Positions 1 to 9,804 of a stretch of DNA of 64,000 nucleotides are shown here, piece by piece. The first letter of the stretch is position 1, and each line of letters opens with the position of its first letter. Made by a program: the position numbers and the translations under genes. Origin of the DNA: Desulfobulbaceae bacterium (GTDB taxonomy: Bacteria; Desulfobacterota; Desulfobulbia; Desulfobulbales; Desulfocapsaceae). The stretch is from positions 62,001 through 126,000 of the forward strand of contig WSXV01000004.1 of NCBI GenBank assembly GCA_009773475.1, given 5' to 3'. The notes beneath the pieces were generated by a model. The model did not search any database and was not told where the DNA came from. It saw only the letters and a list, made by a program, of their open reading frames with translations.

Positions 1-142
1 CAGTCGACCTCTCGGAAAAAAATCTGGTGAAAGATCAAAGCCGAATGTTCATGCCAGCGGAGGCCATTCAGCAAGATCAAAGTCAAAATATACACACTGA
101 TGTCAATGCAAGTAAAACAATAAATTACAGGCACCTGAAACA

Positions 143-1228
143 CTATTCATGACATTTCAATATCGAATATCCATGTTTTTTGACCAGTTCATCCCGTTCG
201 GCAGTTTTCAGGTCTTCGCGTACCATCTCAGCAACTAATTCATCGAAGGTGATTTTTGGCGTCCAGCCCAGTTTCTCTTTGGCCTTGGAGGGATCACCGA
301 GCAATGTTTCCACCTCCGTTGGGCGAAAGTAGCGCGGATCAACGGCGATGATGCACTTTCCGGCATGGTTATAGCCTTTCTCATCTTTCCCACTGCCTTC
401 CCAGCGAATTTTCATGCCAAGTTCAACGGCGGCGGCATTGACAAAATCACGTACACTGTATTGTACGCCGGTCGCAATAACAAAATCTTCGGGCTTGTCC
501 TGTTGCAACATAAGCCACTGCATTTCAACGTAATCCTTAGCGTGTCCCCAGTCACGCTTGGCATCCATATTGCCGAGATATAGAGCATCTTGCAACCCAA
601 GCTTGATCCTCGCCAAAGCACGGGTGATTTTGCGAGTGACAAAAGTTTCACCCCGAACTGGCGATTCATGATTAAAGAGTATACCATTGCAGGCATACAT
701 ACCATACGCCTCACGATAATTAACCGTAATCCAGTATGCGTAAAGTTTGGCCACTGCGTAAGGCGATCGGGGATAAAAAGGCGTGGTTTCCTTTTGCGGT
801 GTCTCCTGTACCATGCCAAAGAGTTCAGAAGTGGATGCCTGATAAAAGCGGGTCTTCTTCTCAAGCCCCAGAATGCGGACCGCTTCTAATACCCGTAAGG
901 TCCCGAGAGCATCAGAGTTGGCGGTATATTCAGGTTCTTCAAACGATACCGCGACATGACTTTGCGCGGCCAGATTGTAAATTTCATCGGGCTGCACCTG
1001 TTGAATTATGCGAACCAGGCTGCTGGAGTCGGTCATATCACCATGGTGCAGGACAAAATGTCGATTCTTCTCATGCGGATCCTGATACAGGTGATCTATA
1101 CGGTCCGTGTTAAACAAAGATGTGCGGCGCTTAATGCCATGCACATGGTAACCTTTTTTTAATAGGAATTCAGCAAGATAAGCCCCATCCTGCCCGGTGA
1201 TACCGGTAATTAACGCGTTCTTTTTCAT
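143..1228 (-). CDS. gmd: GDP-mannose 4,6-dehydratase
   Basis: Converts GDP-D-mannose to GDP-4-keto-6-deoxymannose in the cytoplasm, first step to GDP-fucose, GDP-rhamnose or related 6-deoxy sugars for surface polysaccharide. An extended SDR protein of 361 aa: the NAD(P)-binding [14 protein letters not shown] motif is at the N terminus, followed by STSELFG and the catalytic YAVAK (YxxxK), and the C-terminal part follows the Gmd pattern. The frame is open to 1261, but the extra 11 residues precede the family start MKKNALITG, so the ATG at 1228 is preferred; the ribosome site is weak. It points away from the divergent msbA-like gene. No reductase or epimerase partner is in the window, so the final sugar cannot be told. 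Confidence 0.95.
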   Translation of the reverse strand: MKKNALITGITGQDGAYLAEFLLKKGYHVHGIKRRTSLFNTDRIDHLYQDPHEKNRHFVLHHGDMTDSSSLVRIIQQVQPDEIYNLAAQSHVAVSFEEPEYTANSDALGTLRVLEAVRILGLEKKTRFYQASTSELFGMVQETPQKETTPFYPRSPYAVAKLYAYWITVNYREAYGMYACNGILFNHESPVRGETFVTRKITRALARIKLGLQDALYLGNMDAKRDWGHAKDYVEMQWLMLQQDKPEDFVIATGVQYSVRDFVNAAAVELGMKIRWEGSGKDEKGYNHAGKCIIAVDPRYFRPTEVETLLGDPSKAKEKLGWTPKITFDELVAEMVREDLKTAERDELVKKHGYSILKCHE

Positions 1229-1524
1229 TTCATTATCACGATTGTAAAGTCGGCAATCCAAAGTCCTGGATATGTATTATTTGATTTCACATTACTTCCA
1301 AGGCTCTTTATATATAAAAAGTTAGTTATTCAATATAAAGGCGAAAACTAATATCAAGTTTACATCAAAGAATCAATTCTATTAAAGTCCATGCTATGTA
1401 TTCATTTTCCTTTCGCAACACAGGATGAGTAAAATATCAACGAAATAAAACTTTCGAATTTCCTTCGAGTGAAGTAAAGATATTTGCTCCTTTCATCACA
1501 GTATCTTATTAATCCAGATCCCTT

Positions 1525-3339
1525 GTGGAATTTTACTATCGTAAGCAAATTGCTTATTTTCTCCAGATCCGTACTCCATCTTCTTTACATACCATGCCAA
1601 CGAGTCTCTTTTCCAACAAACAACTCATCTATCGCCTTTTTCAACTGATCAAGCCCTACAAAGCCAAATTTTTTTTAGCGATGTTTGCAGCCCTTGCGGT
1701 TGCCGGCTTAAGTGGTGCCCAGGCCTATATGGTTAAACCCTTGCTGGACAAGATCTTTTTTGAGAAAGATACTTTTTTCCTGGCCGTTCTTCCCTTTGCC
1801 ATGGTGGCTCTGTTTTTGACCAAGGCCATTTTTTATGGTCTGAATTTTTATCTGCTGGAACAGGTTGGCCAAACGGTCATCCGCGACATGCGTGTGCGGT
1901 TGTTTGACCATATCCACCGGCAGTCCCTCTCCTTTTTTCATAAAACTCCCACCGGCGAGATTATTTCGCGCATTCTTTCAGACATCACCCTTATGCAAGG
2001 TGCCATTTCCAATGTGGTGGTGGGACTGTTACGAGATTTTTTTCAGGTCATCTTTCTCCTTGGCGTGATTTTCACCATGGACTGGAAGCTGGCCCTGCTC
2101 TCCATCGTCTTTTTACCGTCCGCCACTTTTCCCATAGTTAAGTTTGGCCGCGCTTTCCGCCGTATCAGCACAACCATGCAGGAAGAGACGGCGAAAGTTT
2201 CAAATATCATTCATGAATCCATTACCGGCGCGCCGGTGGTCAAGGCCTTCGCCATGGAGCAATATGAATCAAAACGCTTTAGAGCCCAGGTTCAAAAGCT
2301 CTTTACCGTCATCATGGAGGAAGCCCGGTACCGGCGGATTCAACATCCGCTTATGGAGGTGATCGGCGGAATCGGCATGGCCCTGATTATCTGGTTTGGC
2401 GGTAAAGAGGTTATTGCCGGCAACTCAACCCCAGGTACCTTTTTCTCGTTTATGACCGCCTTGATTATGGTCTATGAGCCGATCAAAGGAGTCAGTCGAA
2501 TTAATTCCATTGTCCAGCAGGGTTTTGCTGCCGCCACCCGGGTCTTCACCCTCCTTGATATTGTGCCGGACATTGAAGACAAGGCCGGGGCGCGTCCCCT
2601 GCCCCCCTTTCACCAGGATATTACCCTGAAGGATATCACTTTTAGTTATGATGGTCTTATACCAGTACTGAGCAACATCAACCTTTCGATCAAACGGGGT
2701 GAAATCATAGCCATTGTGGGCCCCAGTGGATCAGGAAAATCTACGCTCTCCAATCTTCTTCCCCGCTTTTTTGATATTCAGCATGGTTCCCTGCTGATCG
2801 ATGGCACTGATATTCGTGACGTGACCCTTGAATCCCTGCGCAGCCAGATTGCCATTGTCACCCAGCAGACCATCCTGTTTAATGATACCATCCGTAATAA
2901 CATAAGTTACGGAGATCCAGACAGGTCGGAAGCAGAGATCAAGGAAGCAGCCCGGGCGGCTTATGCCCTCAATTTTATTGAGCAACTGCCTGAGGGCTTT
3001 GAGACGATCATCGGAGAGTCAGGGGTCAGATTGTCCGGAGGAGAAAGACAGCGACTCTCCATTGCCCGAGCTATCCTCAAAAATGCCCCGATATTGGTGC
3101 TTGATGAAGCCACCTCCGCCCTTGACAGTGAGTCCGAGCGAGAGGTTCAACGCGCTCTGGACAATCTGATGAAAGACAGAACCACTCTGGTCATTGCCCA
3201 CCGATTATCCACCATCAAAAATGCCGACCGGATCATCGTCGTGAAAAACGGAGTTATTGCTGAAGAAGGGAACCATGAATCTTTGCTTGAACTCCATGGC
3301 GAATATGAATCGTTATATAATATCCAGTATCAGAATTGA
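1525..3339 (+). CDS. msbA: MsbA-like lipid A/lipopolysaccharide ABC exporter
   Basis: Half-transporter that as a homodimer would flip lipid A-core across the inner membrane using ATP. The N-terminal ~330 residues hold the six-helix exporter domain; the C-terminal nucleotide-binding domain has Walker A GPSGSGKST, signature LSGGERQRLSIARA, Walker B ILVLDEATSALD and the switch histidine (IAHRLST). Length (604 aa) fits MsbA. The start is uncertain: GTG at 1525 gives the longest frame, ATG at 1594 gives a 581-aa protein nearer family length; neither has a clear Shine-Dalgarno site. It faces a convergent glycosyltransferase operon for LPS core, which supports the lipid A role over a drug or peptide exporter. 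Confidence 0.88.
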   Translation: MEFYYRKQIAYFLQIRTPSSLHTMPTSLFSNKQLIYRLFQLIKPYKAKFFLAMFAALAVAGLSGAQAYMVKPLLDKIFFEKDTFFLAVLPFAMVALFLTKAIFYGLNFYLLEQVGQTVIRDMRVRLFDHIHRQSLSFFHKTPTGEIISRILSDITLMQGAISNVVVGLLRDFFQVIFLLGVIFTMDWKLALLSIVFLPSATFPIVKFGRAFRRISTTMQEETAKVSNIIHESITGAPVVKAFAMEQYESKRFRAQVQKLFTVIMEEARYRRIQHPLMEVIGGIGMALIIWFGGKEVIAGNSTPGTFFSFMTALIMVYEPIKGVSRINSIVQQGFAAATRVFTLLDIVPDIEDKAGARPLPPFHQDITLKDITFSYDGLIPVLSNINLSIKRGEIIAIVGPSGSGKSTLSNLLPRFFDIQHGSLLIDGTDIRDVTLESLRSQIAIVTQQTILFNDTIRNNISYGDPDRSEAEIKEAARAAYALNFIEQLPEGFETIIGESGVRLSGGERQRLSIARAILKNAPILVLDEATSALDSESEREVQRALDNLMKDRTTLVIAHRLSTIKNADRIIVVKNGVIAEEGNHESLLELHGEYESLYNIQYQN

Positions 3340-3471
3340 ATCGTTCATGGTTGATACATGGAACGCCATAATTTAATTATGAATTCTTAGTAAAATCCCC
3401 CTGCCTTTGACCATCTGTTATTTCTGCTTCTTAATCTCTACAGTACCTCATGATGATGAATTGTGCCTGGG

Positions 3472-4551
3472 TCAGGCATAATTCATCATCTTAGCCATTG
3501 CTTCGATTACCTTTTCAGGGGGCAATAAAAGAAGGCAGTCGCTTTCGCTTGCAATGTGCCGATTACATCCTTCCTCCATACAAGGGACACAGCTACCACC
3601 TCCTTGCAATAAAGCTACATTGTTAATCGTCTGACTGCCACGCATGGAAAATGGATTACTTGATTTTTCGTACCCCTTTGGCCAGGGTCCCCACTTCACT
3701 ATATTCGTCGGTCCATACAGGGCGACGGTGGGCACGCCCAAGGCTGCGGCCATATGCGTCACCGCTGTGTCGGGCCCGACATATATCTTTGCCTTGTTGA
3801 TGAGGAAAGCAAGCTCCGCAAGCGATAGTTTGCCGGCAATGTTTGTTGTACCTGATGGCATCTGTTGCTGAAGCGATGCAATATAGGCAAGCTCGTGTAA
3901 ATCTTTTCCTCCGGTCAAGACTATGTCAATCCCCTGAGCGGTGAGCCATCGCGCTACCTCCAGCCAGCCCTGCCGGCGCCACATCTTGTAATTGTATTTT
4001 GGAAATATATGCAGGATTGCATAGGGTTTTATTAAAACGTTGGGCAATAAACACTCAACTCGTTCGCGATCAGTCTCTTTCCAGTCAACCACAACATTGT
4101 AATTTCTCTGAATTCTTAACAGATCGGCTAGAGCTAGATTCATCAAAACAGTATGAGTATTTCTATCATCAAATAATGTCCCGTGTGACAACATGAGTCG
4201 CTTCCAAAGATTCTTTGCTCCGCTTAAAATAAACCCGATGCGGTGACGGCCTGTGAGCCAGGCATAAAATGTGGGGCGGTCGCCGGGAAGGGTTGATATC
4301 GAAAGATCGTAACGTCTTGTCAGAGAAAAGAGCATCCTCAGGTGGGATTTATCTTTCGCATTCTCCGGAACAATAATCACCTTACGCAGATCAGAATTAG
4401 CAGATAGCACGCCCTCTGTTCCAGAAAAAACCAAGACATCAACCGCAGCATCTGGCCATGCCAGCTTGAGTGAGCGGATCAACGGAGTGGTTAACAAAAC
4501 GTCACCAATTCGTCTGGTAACGATAACAAGAATGGATTTTGGAGGTTTCAA
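3472..4551 (-). CDS. Glycosyltransferase family 9 (heptosyltransferase-like)
   Basis: Predicted ADP-heptose:LPS transferase acting on the LPS core at the inner face of the inner membrane. The 359-aa protein starts with the family signature (VTRRIGDVLLTTPLIRSL) and has the donor-site region near the C terminus (KIYVGPDTAVTHMAAALGVP, then ALYGPTN), typical of WaaF/WaaQ proteins. A short Cys-rich stretch (CVPCMEEGC) lies close to the end, as in many GT9 enzymes. Last gene of an overlapping minus-strand operon: its start overlaps the stop of the upstream GT2 gene by 4 bp. The exact heptose linkage is not deducible. Confidence 0.87.
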   Translation of the reverse strand: MKPPKSILVIVTRRIGDVLLTTPLIRSLKLAWPDAAVDVLVFSGTEGVLSANSDLRKVIIVPENAKDKSHLRMLFSLTRRYDLSISTLPGDRPTFYAWLTGRHRIGFILSGAKNLWKRLMLSHGTLFDDRNTHTVLMNLALADLLRIQRNYNVVVDWKETDRERVECLLPNVLIKPYAILHIFPKYNYKMWRRQGWLEVARWLTAQGIDIVLTGGKDLHELAYIASLQQQMPSGTTNIAGKLSLAELAFLINKAKIYVGPDTAVTHMAAALGVPTVALYGPTNIVKWGPWPKGYEKSSNPFSMRGSQTINNVALLQGGGSCVPCMEEGCNRHIASESDCLLLLPPEKVIEAMAKMMNYA

Positions 4552-5360
4552 AGATATTGACTCGCCCCTTTATTTGCCAGAATTCTGTGGGATGCGACCA
4601 GCTCAGCAAGTCGCCTTCTGTTCTTTTCCAGTAAACCTCTGTCGTACTCCATATGCCAAAGATGGAGGACAGGCGCGGCAAAACGGGCACTTTTACGATA
4701 TATTCCTGAGCGGATAAGGCGAATGGTAAGATCGGAATCCTCAAGACCCCATCCAGAGTATGACTCATCAAAGCCGTTAACATTCAGAAGATTTTCTCGC
4801 CATGCCGCCAAATTGCAAGTCATAGCTCCTTGCCAACGACGTGCTGGGAGCTTACGTACCCACTCTGGAACAGGCAGACTACATAACGGGAACCAGCGGT
4901 TTACCTCCCCCCGGAGAAAAGCAACAAGCCATCTCCTAACCGGCCACTGGTTCGCTGATATTCGCTTTTCAAGAATTTCCCGGCTCAATGTCTCGCCAAG
5001 TAAGATCCGATTCCCTGTTACGAACCACCCTTGTTCCGCCAATCGCCGGTGTTCAGAAACAAAGTCAGGCATAGGGATACAATCACCGTCAGTGAAGATT
5101 ACATAATCCGCCTTTGATTGAGCCAAAGCTCGATTGCGGATCGCACCGGCCCTAAATCCCTGATCATCCTGCCAGACATGGTGCACTTCAAAATCTGCTC
5201 GCTCACGAAAGGAATTTATTGCCTTCGCGGTTTCCGCTCCGGAGCCATCGTCAGCCACTACAATTTCAAAATTTTTGTCTTTCTGTTCCAGAAAACCTTC
5301 GAGAGAGGCCAGCAGTGCATCTGTTCTATTATAAGTGGTTATTACTACTACAATTTTCAT
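4548..5360 (-). CDS. Glycosyltransferase family 2, LPS core/O-chain type
   Basis: Inverting GT-A glycosyltransferase, cytoplasmic or membrane-associated, adding a sugar to core LPS or O-antigen. The 270 aa contain the start VVITTYNRTDALLASLE, VADDGS, a DxD-type TDGDCIP motif and the GWGLEDSDL motif of the C-terminal galactosyltransferase-like subdomain (Glyco_transf_7C), which places the catalytic aspartate. Stop overlaps the next gene by 4 bp and its start overlaps the preceding GT2 gene by 4 bp, so the genes are translationally coupled. Donor and acceptor are unknown. Confidence 0.88.
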   Translation of the reverse strand: MKIVVVITTYNRTDALLASLEGFLEQKDKNFEIVVADDGSGAETAKAINSFRERADFEVHHVWQDDQGFRAGAIRNRALAQSKADYVIFTDGDCIPMPDFVSEHRRLAEQGWFVTGNRILLGETLSREILEKRISANQWPVRRWLVAFLRGEVNRWFPLCSLPVPEWVRKLPARRWQGAMTCNLAAWRENLLNVNGFDESYSGWGLEDSDLTIRLIRSGIYRKSARFAAPVLHLWHMEYDRGLLEKNRRRLAELVASHRILANKGASQYL

Positions 5361-6106
5361 TGTGCTTTTTCCGCCAACAGCATGAGTTTCAGGTAGCGGT
5401 AATAGGTTCCTTCGGCATTCGATAAAGCCAGCATGAACCCCTCACGACCATCGAGGAACCCTGCTCTCACCACATAAGTCTGGAAAAAACTCCATAGGCC
5501 GTGAAGGATTGCCTTGGATAACGTGCCCCGCTTTCCTTGCTCATGCATCATCTTGGCCCCGATTGTGGAGTAGCGGTTCATCGTCTCCAGAACTTCATCC
5601 ATATCCTCGAAAGCTGCATGGATAATAGGATGTTTCAAACGCCCCAAAGATCCGTCGACAATTATACGTTCATGGATAAGATCATCGCTGAAGCGAGCTG
5701 ATCCTTTACGAAAGAGACGCGTAACGTAATCCGGCCACCAACCGCTATGATGCATAAACTTTCCACAATAGCTGGAACGGCGTGGAGTAACAAAAGCTGA
5801 ATGTGCTTCAGGATTGGTCATCACGTCTTCTATCTCTCTGCGCAGCTCAGGGCTGACCATTTCATCAGCATCGATAGAAAGTACCCAATCCTTCGAGGCC
5901 ATTGCAAGGGCTTTGTTTTTTTGTGGACCAAAACCACTCCAGTCATTCGTGTAAAAGTTGTTCGTATATTGTCGGCAGATTTTTTCTGTCCCATCAGTAC
6001 TGCCCGAATCAACGACGACGATCTCGTCGGCCCAGGCAACCGATGAAATACAATTTCCTATGGACGCCTCTTCATTTTTAGTGATTATTATAACGGAGAG
6101 CGACAT
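5357..6106 (-). CDS. Glycosyltransferase family 2, WaaE/KdtX-like
   Basis: Member of the WaaE/KdtX group that adds a hexose to the inner LPS core. Shows SVIIITKNEEASIGNCISS at the N terminus, VVDSGSTDGT, and the nucleotide-sugar motif SIDADEMV; the C-terminal RAGFLDGREGFMLALSNAEG segment is the family's membrane-proximal tail. The open frame reaches 6166, but ATG at 6106 has a strong AAGGAG site 7 nt upstream and begins at the conserved MSLSVI, giving 249 aa; it overlaps the O-antigen ligase stop by 19 bp. The same C-terminal tail is found in the truncated remnant at 9435-9659. Confidence 0.88.
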   Translation of the reverse strand: MSLSVIIITKNEEASIGNCISSVAWADEIVVVDSGSTDGTEKICRQYTNNFYTNDWSGFGPQKNKALAMASKDWVLSIDADEMVSPELRREIEDVMTNPEAHSAFVTPRRSSYCGKFMHHSGWWPDYVTRLFRKGSARFSDDLIHERIIVDGSLGRLKHPIIHAAFEDMDEVLETMNRYSTIGAKMMHEQGKRGTLSKAILHGLWSFFQTYVVRAGFLDGREGFMLALSNAEGTYYRYLKLMLLAEKAQ

Positions 6107-7353
6107 GGTCTGGCTCCTTGATCGCCGGCGGATTTCCATCCGGCAAAAAGAAGGGCACTCATCCATACATAAAAGAGCCCCTCTGTATGGTCTATAAGAG
6201 TGGAGGTCACAAGACTTGCCGACACTATCAGAATCACAAGCCCCCTAGCGGCTAAAAAATCAAAACTGTCTGGAAGTAATGGTGCCATTCTCCACTGGAC
6301 TATAAAAAGCCAGAGCATCAACCCAAGCCCCATAACACCAGTCTGAACAGTCACCATCAGATACTCATTGTGAGGATTATCGGATGGATCCATTTTTGTA
6401 TCCTTTACCAGTGCTGCATAAGCTCCTTTAAATCCACCAGTTCCAGCCCCCCAAATAGGATTTTCGCGAATCAGTCTCAAGCTGTTGGTCAAAAATTCCA
6501 AGCGATCGCCAGTTGATGAGTGATCCGACTGGCCTGGTTGCCATTGCTTTGCTTCATTATACATTAATAAAACACGTTGATGGGGGGTTGAAGAAGGTAG
6601 CTTATAGATGGTTCCGAAAAGAATCATCAGGAACAAAACAGCAATGCCTGTGCTTCGCCAACTCCAATGAGAAACAATAAAATATACCCCCAGTGCCAAG
6701 GCAACGATATAACTGGTCTTACTTGCAACCATAAAAAATACATTATAAAAAGCGGCGAGGGCAAGCACTCCAAAGAGAATGCCTGACGGCTTACTTATGC
6801 ACTGTCGGGCTTTTAGCAAAAACAAATAGGCCCCGTAGGCCATAAGCAAACTGTGGGTTATTCTGAGTTTGAACACAACGGGTTCGTCCTGATCACCTTT
6901 AAAAAAATTGTTTGGCTCTATAACCCCTACCCATATCAGATATGACAACAACATCGTCAGGCATACTGCACCGAGAAAACCCCAAATGGCAAAGTGCCGG
7001 AGTTTCTCCTCTTTAAATATCGGAATCATAACAAGAATCAAGAGGAGGTTGGCAGCTTTTTTGAGAGATCCCAAAGCATCATGCCAGGTTGCAACCCCAT
7101 AAAACAATCCCAGGACATAGATCCCAAATAACATCAGGGCAGGAATAACAATCGGATTATCCAGAGCAGAACTTACCTTCTCTCTAAAACGCCCTTCCAA
7201 AAGCCATAGCGCTAACAGTAGGGCTAGTAAAATGTTATCCAGTGAGGTTGAGATCGGAATTGAAAAACCTATGGCGACTGCTATCCAGCCAGCCCATTTA
7301 TTATCACTTAGAACCATCGTCATTTGAATCCAGTTTTTCCTGATTTTTATCAT
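6088..7353 (-). CDS. O-antigen ligase family membrane protein
   Basis: Probable WaaL-type ligase that joins undecaprenyl-linked O-antigen to lipid A-core at the periplasmic face; Wzy-type polymerases share the fold. The 421-aa protein has about ten to twelve hydrophobic segments and a periplasmic loop with GAGTGGFKGAY followed by DNPHNEYLMVTVQTG, the Wzy_C region with its conserved histidine. The start at 7353 overlaps the upstream methyltransferase stop in an ATGA arrangement; ATGs at 7323 and 7317 are alternatives. Setting among LPS core transferases favours ligase over polymerase. Confidence 0.82.
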   Translation of the reverse strand: MIKIRKNWIQMTMVLSDNKWAGWIAVAIGFSIPISTSLDNILLALLLALWLLEGRFREKVSSALDNPIVIPALMLFGIYVLGLFYGVATWHDALGSLKKAANLLLILVMIPIFKEEKLRHFAIWGFLGAVCLTMLLSYLIWVGVIEPNNFFKGDQDEPVVFKLRITHSLLMAYGAYLFLLKARQCISKPSGILFGVLALAAFYNVFFMVASKTSYIVALALGVYFIVSHWSWRSTGIAVLFLMILFGTIYKLPSSTPHQRVLLMYNEAKQWQPGQSDHSSTGDRLEFLTNSLRLIRENPIWGAGTGGFKGAYAALVKDTKMDPSDNPHNEYLMVTVQTGVMGLGLMLWLFIVQWRMAPLLPDSFDFLAARGLVILIVSASLVTSTLIDHTEGLFYVWMSALLFAGWKSAGDQGARPCRSPL

Positions 7354-8117
7354 TTCTCTGCAAAGGCAATGAGAGATTTTCTAAAAGAAGGGATACCATC
7401 CCTGAGAGCGCTTCCGATTGAGCGTATCTTTTCCAAGCCTTTCCGGTACCGTCTTGATTTAAGGAAAGTAATGTCGATGTGCTGGAAACCAGCTTCTTTC
7501 AAGAGAAATTGCAGCTCATTCTTTGTAAACTCCCGGTTATGGCGGGCAGGATAAAAGGACATCCCGTTGCAAGATTCGGGAACAGCATGAAGGTAATGCT
7601 CTGCATAATCAAAGGTGATGTGCTTACCCCTGATCATGCGGCTCCGGTTATGAAAGCAGACGGCATTTGGCACATCAATCTCGAGAATCCCTCCTGCTTT
7701 CAGTACCCGCCTCATTTCTTTAACTGCCGGCAAGTGAGAGTGTGTAAAATGCTCCAGCACCTGGCAGCAGACAACACCATCAAAGAAATCATCTGTAAAC
7801 GGAAGCGGATCTATCTCAACATTGCATTTCTGGAAGCTGATAAATTTTTTACGGTACGCATCAGGATATTTTTCCGTCTGGTCAAAAAAATCTACAGCAT
7901 GACACTCGTGACCCAACGAGCTCAGCAAAGAAGAAAGCATCCCATGACCAGCCCCCACATCGAGAATACGGACAGCGTTCTGCAATTTGAAAGCAATGTC
8001 ACAAAAACGATCAATACTTCCATCGAAGAGATCGTCCAGTTCCATGTCTCCATGAGGATAGAGCTCTCCAAAAGCTTGAAGAGACAAGGCCCTGTTCAGT
8101 ATTTCTTTTTTGTTCAT
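7350..8117 (-). CDS. Class I SAM-dependent methyltransferase
   Basis: Predicted methyltransferase, probably acting on a sugar of the LPS or its precursor. The 255 aa have motif I VRILDVGAGHGMLSSLLSSL, an acidic motif II (CHAVDFFD), and motif IV/post-I regions PFTDDFFDGVVCCQVLEHF, of the Methyltransf_11 type. It leads the overlapping LPS block that continues through ligase and transferases. A plausible promoter lies directly upstream. The substrate cannot be told from sequence. Confidence 0.82.
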   Translation of the reverse strand: MNKKEILNRALSLQAFGELYPHGDMELDDLFDGSIDRFCDIAFKLQNAVRILDVGAGHGMLSSLLSSLGHECHAVDFFDQTEKYPDAYRKKFISFQKCNVEIDPLPFTDDFFDGVVCCQVLEHFTHSHLPAVKEMRRVLKAGGILEIDVPNAVCFHNRSRMIRGKHITFDYAEHYLHAVPESCNGMSFYPARHNREFTKNELQFLLKEAGFQHIDITFLKSRRYRKGLEKIRSIGSALRDGIPSFRKSLIAFAEK

Positions 8118-8135
8118 GTTGTAACCTAACGAAAT

Positions 8136-8164
8136 ATTTTATACTTATCGCACAGCGATCTCAA
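8136..8164 (-). promoter_or_regulatory. Candidate sigma-70 promoter for the LPS methyltransferase-ligase operon
   Basis: On the minus strand TTGAGA (8164-8159) and TAAAAT (8141-8136) are separated by 17 bp. The predicted start point would be about a dozen bases before the ATG at 8117, so the leader would be very short and no good ribosome site is visible. Motif match only. Confidence 0.35.
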
Positions 8165-8382
8165 AGAAAAATTAGTAACTACCAGAAAAGGTGAAGAACG
8201 AGTGAAATGGCTTGCATGTACTCTGTTCACCATCATTTTGCCATGATCTTTTAAACGTCCGGCCTCATGCGCACTTTTTTACAGAACACTCAAGAGGGAG
8301 GTGGCCTTTACTGGCATGCCGAGCGTATATATCATGCGATATTGGCAACTATCCATCGGCACAGCGAAGAGCAAATATATCG

Positions 8383-9438
8383 TTATGAACCATGTACATT
8401 CAACACCTTCTCTGCTGCTTGCACCACCTGATCAACGGTCAACTGATCCATGCATTCGTGATTATACCTGCACGTCCTTTTAAGACAGGGGCTACAGGCC
8501 AACTCCATCCGCAACACCGTATGTTCAGCACCAAAAGGCCCCGTTCTCCATGGGGCCGTGGGGCCAAACAGGGCAACCACCGGCGTATCCATGGCTGCCG
8601 CCAGATGCATAGGGCCGCTGTCAATGGTGACCACCAGGCTGGTGCGTTCATACAGCGCAGCCAAGACTTTCAAAGAGGTTCGGCCCGCCATGTTGATCCC
8701 CCTGCCGTTCATGGCCACGCAAATTGTCTCGATATCGGCCACATCCTTCGGTCCGCCTGTGAAGATCACATTCATCCCCAGAGCCTGCAACCGGTCAGCA
8801 ACCTGGGCGAAGCGTTCATTAATCCAATGTTTCGTGGGCCAGGTGGTCATGGAATTAATCACGACCAGAGGGCGGGTCAGGTCAAGACCGGTTTCTTTGA
8901 GCAAGGCGTTGGCTTCCGCTTTGTCCTTGTCATCGATGGGGAAGTCAAAAACGATCCGGTCACATGGGAGCCCGAGCCCGGCAAGGAGGAGCAACTCGCG
9001 AGTTAAGGCATGTTGATCCATATCCACCGGTTGAACGCGCTCGTTCAAAAAAAGCCAACTGGCTTCGGAATGGTCCATGCCCTTGCCAAAGCCAGCCTTC
9101 CTTTTACCCCTGGCAAGGGCGACAAAGAGACCACTTTTGAGCAAGCCCTGGAAATCAATGACCAAGTCATATTCAGTGGCACGCAACTGTCGAATCAAAG
9201 AAATGAAGCCTCGCCAGGATTCAGCCCACCTACCCTGTCGGAATAATTGAATCCACCGTTTTCGCCCGGACACCAGCACTTGATTTACGGCCCGGTGACC
9301 AAGCACCGCCTCAGAGGCAGCCTCCTCCACCAGCCAGTCAATGCGCGCATCGGGATAGTGCTTGCGCAAACAATTGAGGGCAGGCAGAGTGTGAATGACA
9401 TCGCCGATGGCGCTGGTCTTGACGATAAGGATTTTCAC
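8383..9438 (-). CDS. waaC: Lipopolysaccharide heptosyltransferase I
   Basis: Adds the first L,D-heptose to Kdo of the LPS inner core at the cytoplasmic face. GT9 fold: N-terminal ILIVKTSAIGDVIHTLPAL, characteristic of WaaC, and C-terminal VVTIDSGPMHLAAAMDTPVV with ALFGPTAPWRTGP. The open frame extends to an ATG at 9495, but the conserved protein begins at VKILIVKTSAIGD; GTG at 9438 matches this and overlaps the stop of the upstream remnant as GTGA, a coupled start. The result is 351 aa, usual for WaaC. The 265 bp between its stop and the next operon hold no gene. Confidence 0.9.
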   Translation of the reverse strand: MKILIVKTSAIGDVIHTLPALNCLRKHYPDARIDWLVEEAASEAVLGHRAVNQVLVSGRKRWIQLFRQGRWAESWRGFISLIRQLRATEYDLVIDFQGLLKSGLFVALARGKRKAGFGKGMDHSEASWLFLNERVQPVDMDQHALTRELLLLAGLGLPCDRIVFDFPIDDKDKAEANALLKETGLDLTRPLVVINSMTTWPTKHWINERFAQVADRLQALGMNVIFTGGPKDVADIETICVAMNGRGINMAGRTSLKVLAALYERTSLVVTIDSGPMHLAAAMDTPVVALFGPTAPWRTGPFGAEHTVLRMELACSPCLKRTCRYNHECMDQLTVDQVVQAAEKVLNVHGS

Positions 9439-9659
9439 AGGTCTATCGAGTTGGGATGTTTGCCGGAAAGACTGCCTTGTTGCTGCAATTCCCATGGCTT
9501 AAGATATTTGAACAAGGTGTTGACCGCGTGAGTCTGGGCCTGGATAAGGCCAGGGGCTCCATCCAATATACCAGCCCGCAGAAAGTAACAATTGAAAAAG
9601 GCCCAAGCAGCTTGAGCTGCTGCCTTGAGCACTGAAAGAAGCAGGGAATCAAAACCCAT
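9435..9659 (-). pseudogene. C-terminal remnant of a WaaE/KdtX-like GT2 glycosyltransferase
   Basis: A 74-codon frame whose protein resembles only the last quarter of WaaE-type transferases: AAWAFFNCYFLRAGILDGAP and TLFKYLKPWELQQQG correspond to the tail of the intact paralogue at 5357-6106 (GLWSFFQTYVVRAGFLDGRE). The DxD-containing catalytic two thirds (~190 residues) are missing, and the 135 bp up to the pilB stop do not encode them in any frame. The fragment still ends in a 4-bp overlap with the waaC start, so its translation may drive waaC. Most likely a deletion relic kept for coupling; a functional small protein cannot be excluded. Confidence 0.72.
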
Positions 9660-9788
9660 AATTTTCTTTATTCCGCATATCTATAGTACATTTTACATTT
9701 TGCCCCTGAATCACTCGCTATCACAAGTGTTCAGTTATTCGGGCTGAATAATCACAAGGGGAAAATAGGAAAAAAAGACAGAAAAAGA

Positions 9789-9804
9789 TCCGGCTTATGC
9801 CGGA
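9789..9804 (-). terminator. Rho-independent terminator overlapping the pilB stop
   Basis: Minus-strand hairpin TCCGGC-ATAA-GCCGGA containing the stop codon, followed at once by a U-rich tract (TCTTTTTCTGTCTTTTTTT). It would separate pilB transcription from the waaC remnant. Confidence 0.65.
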
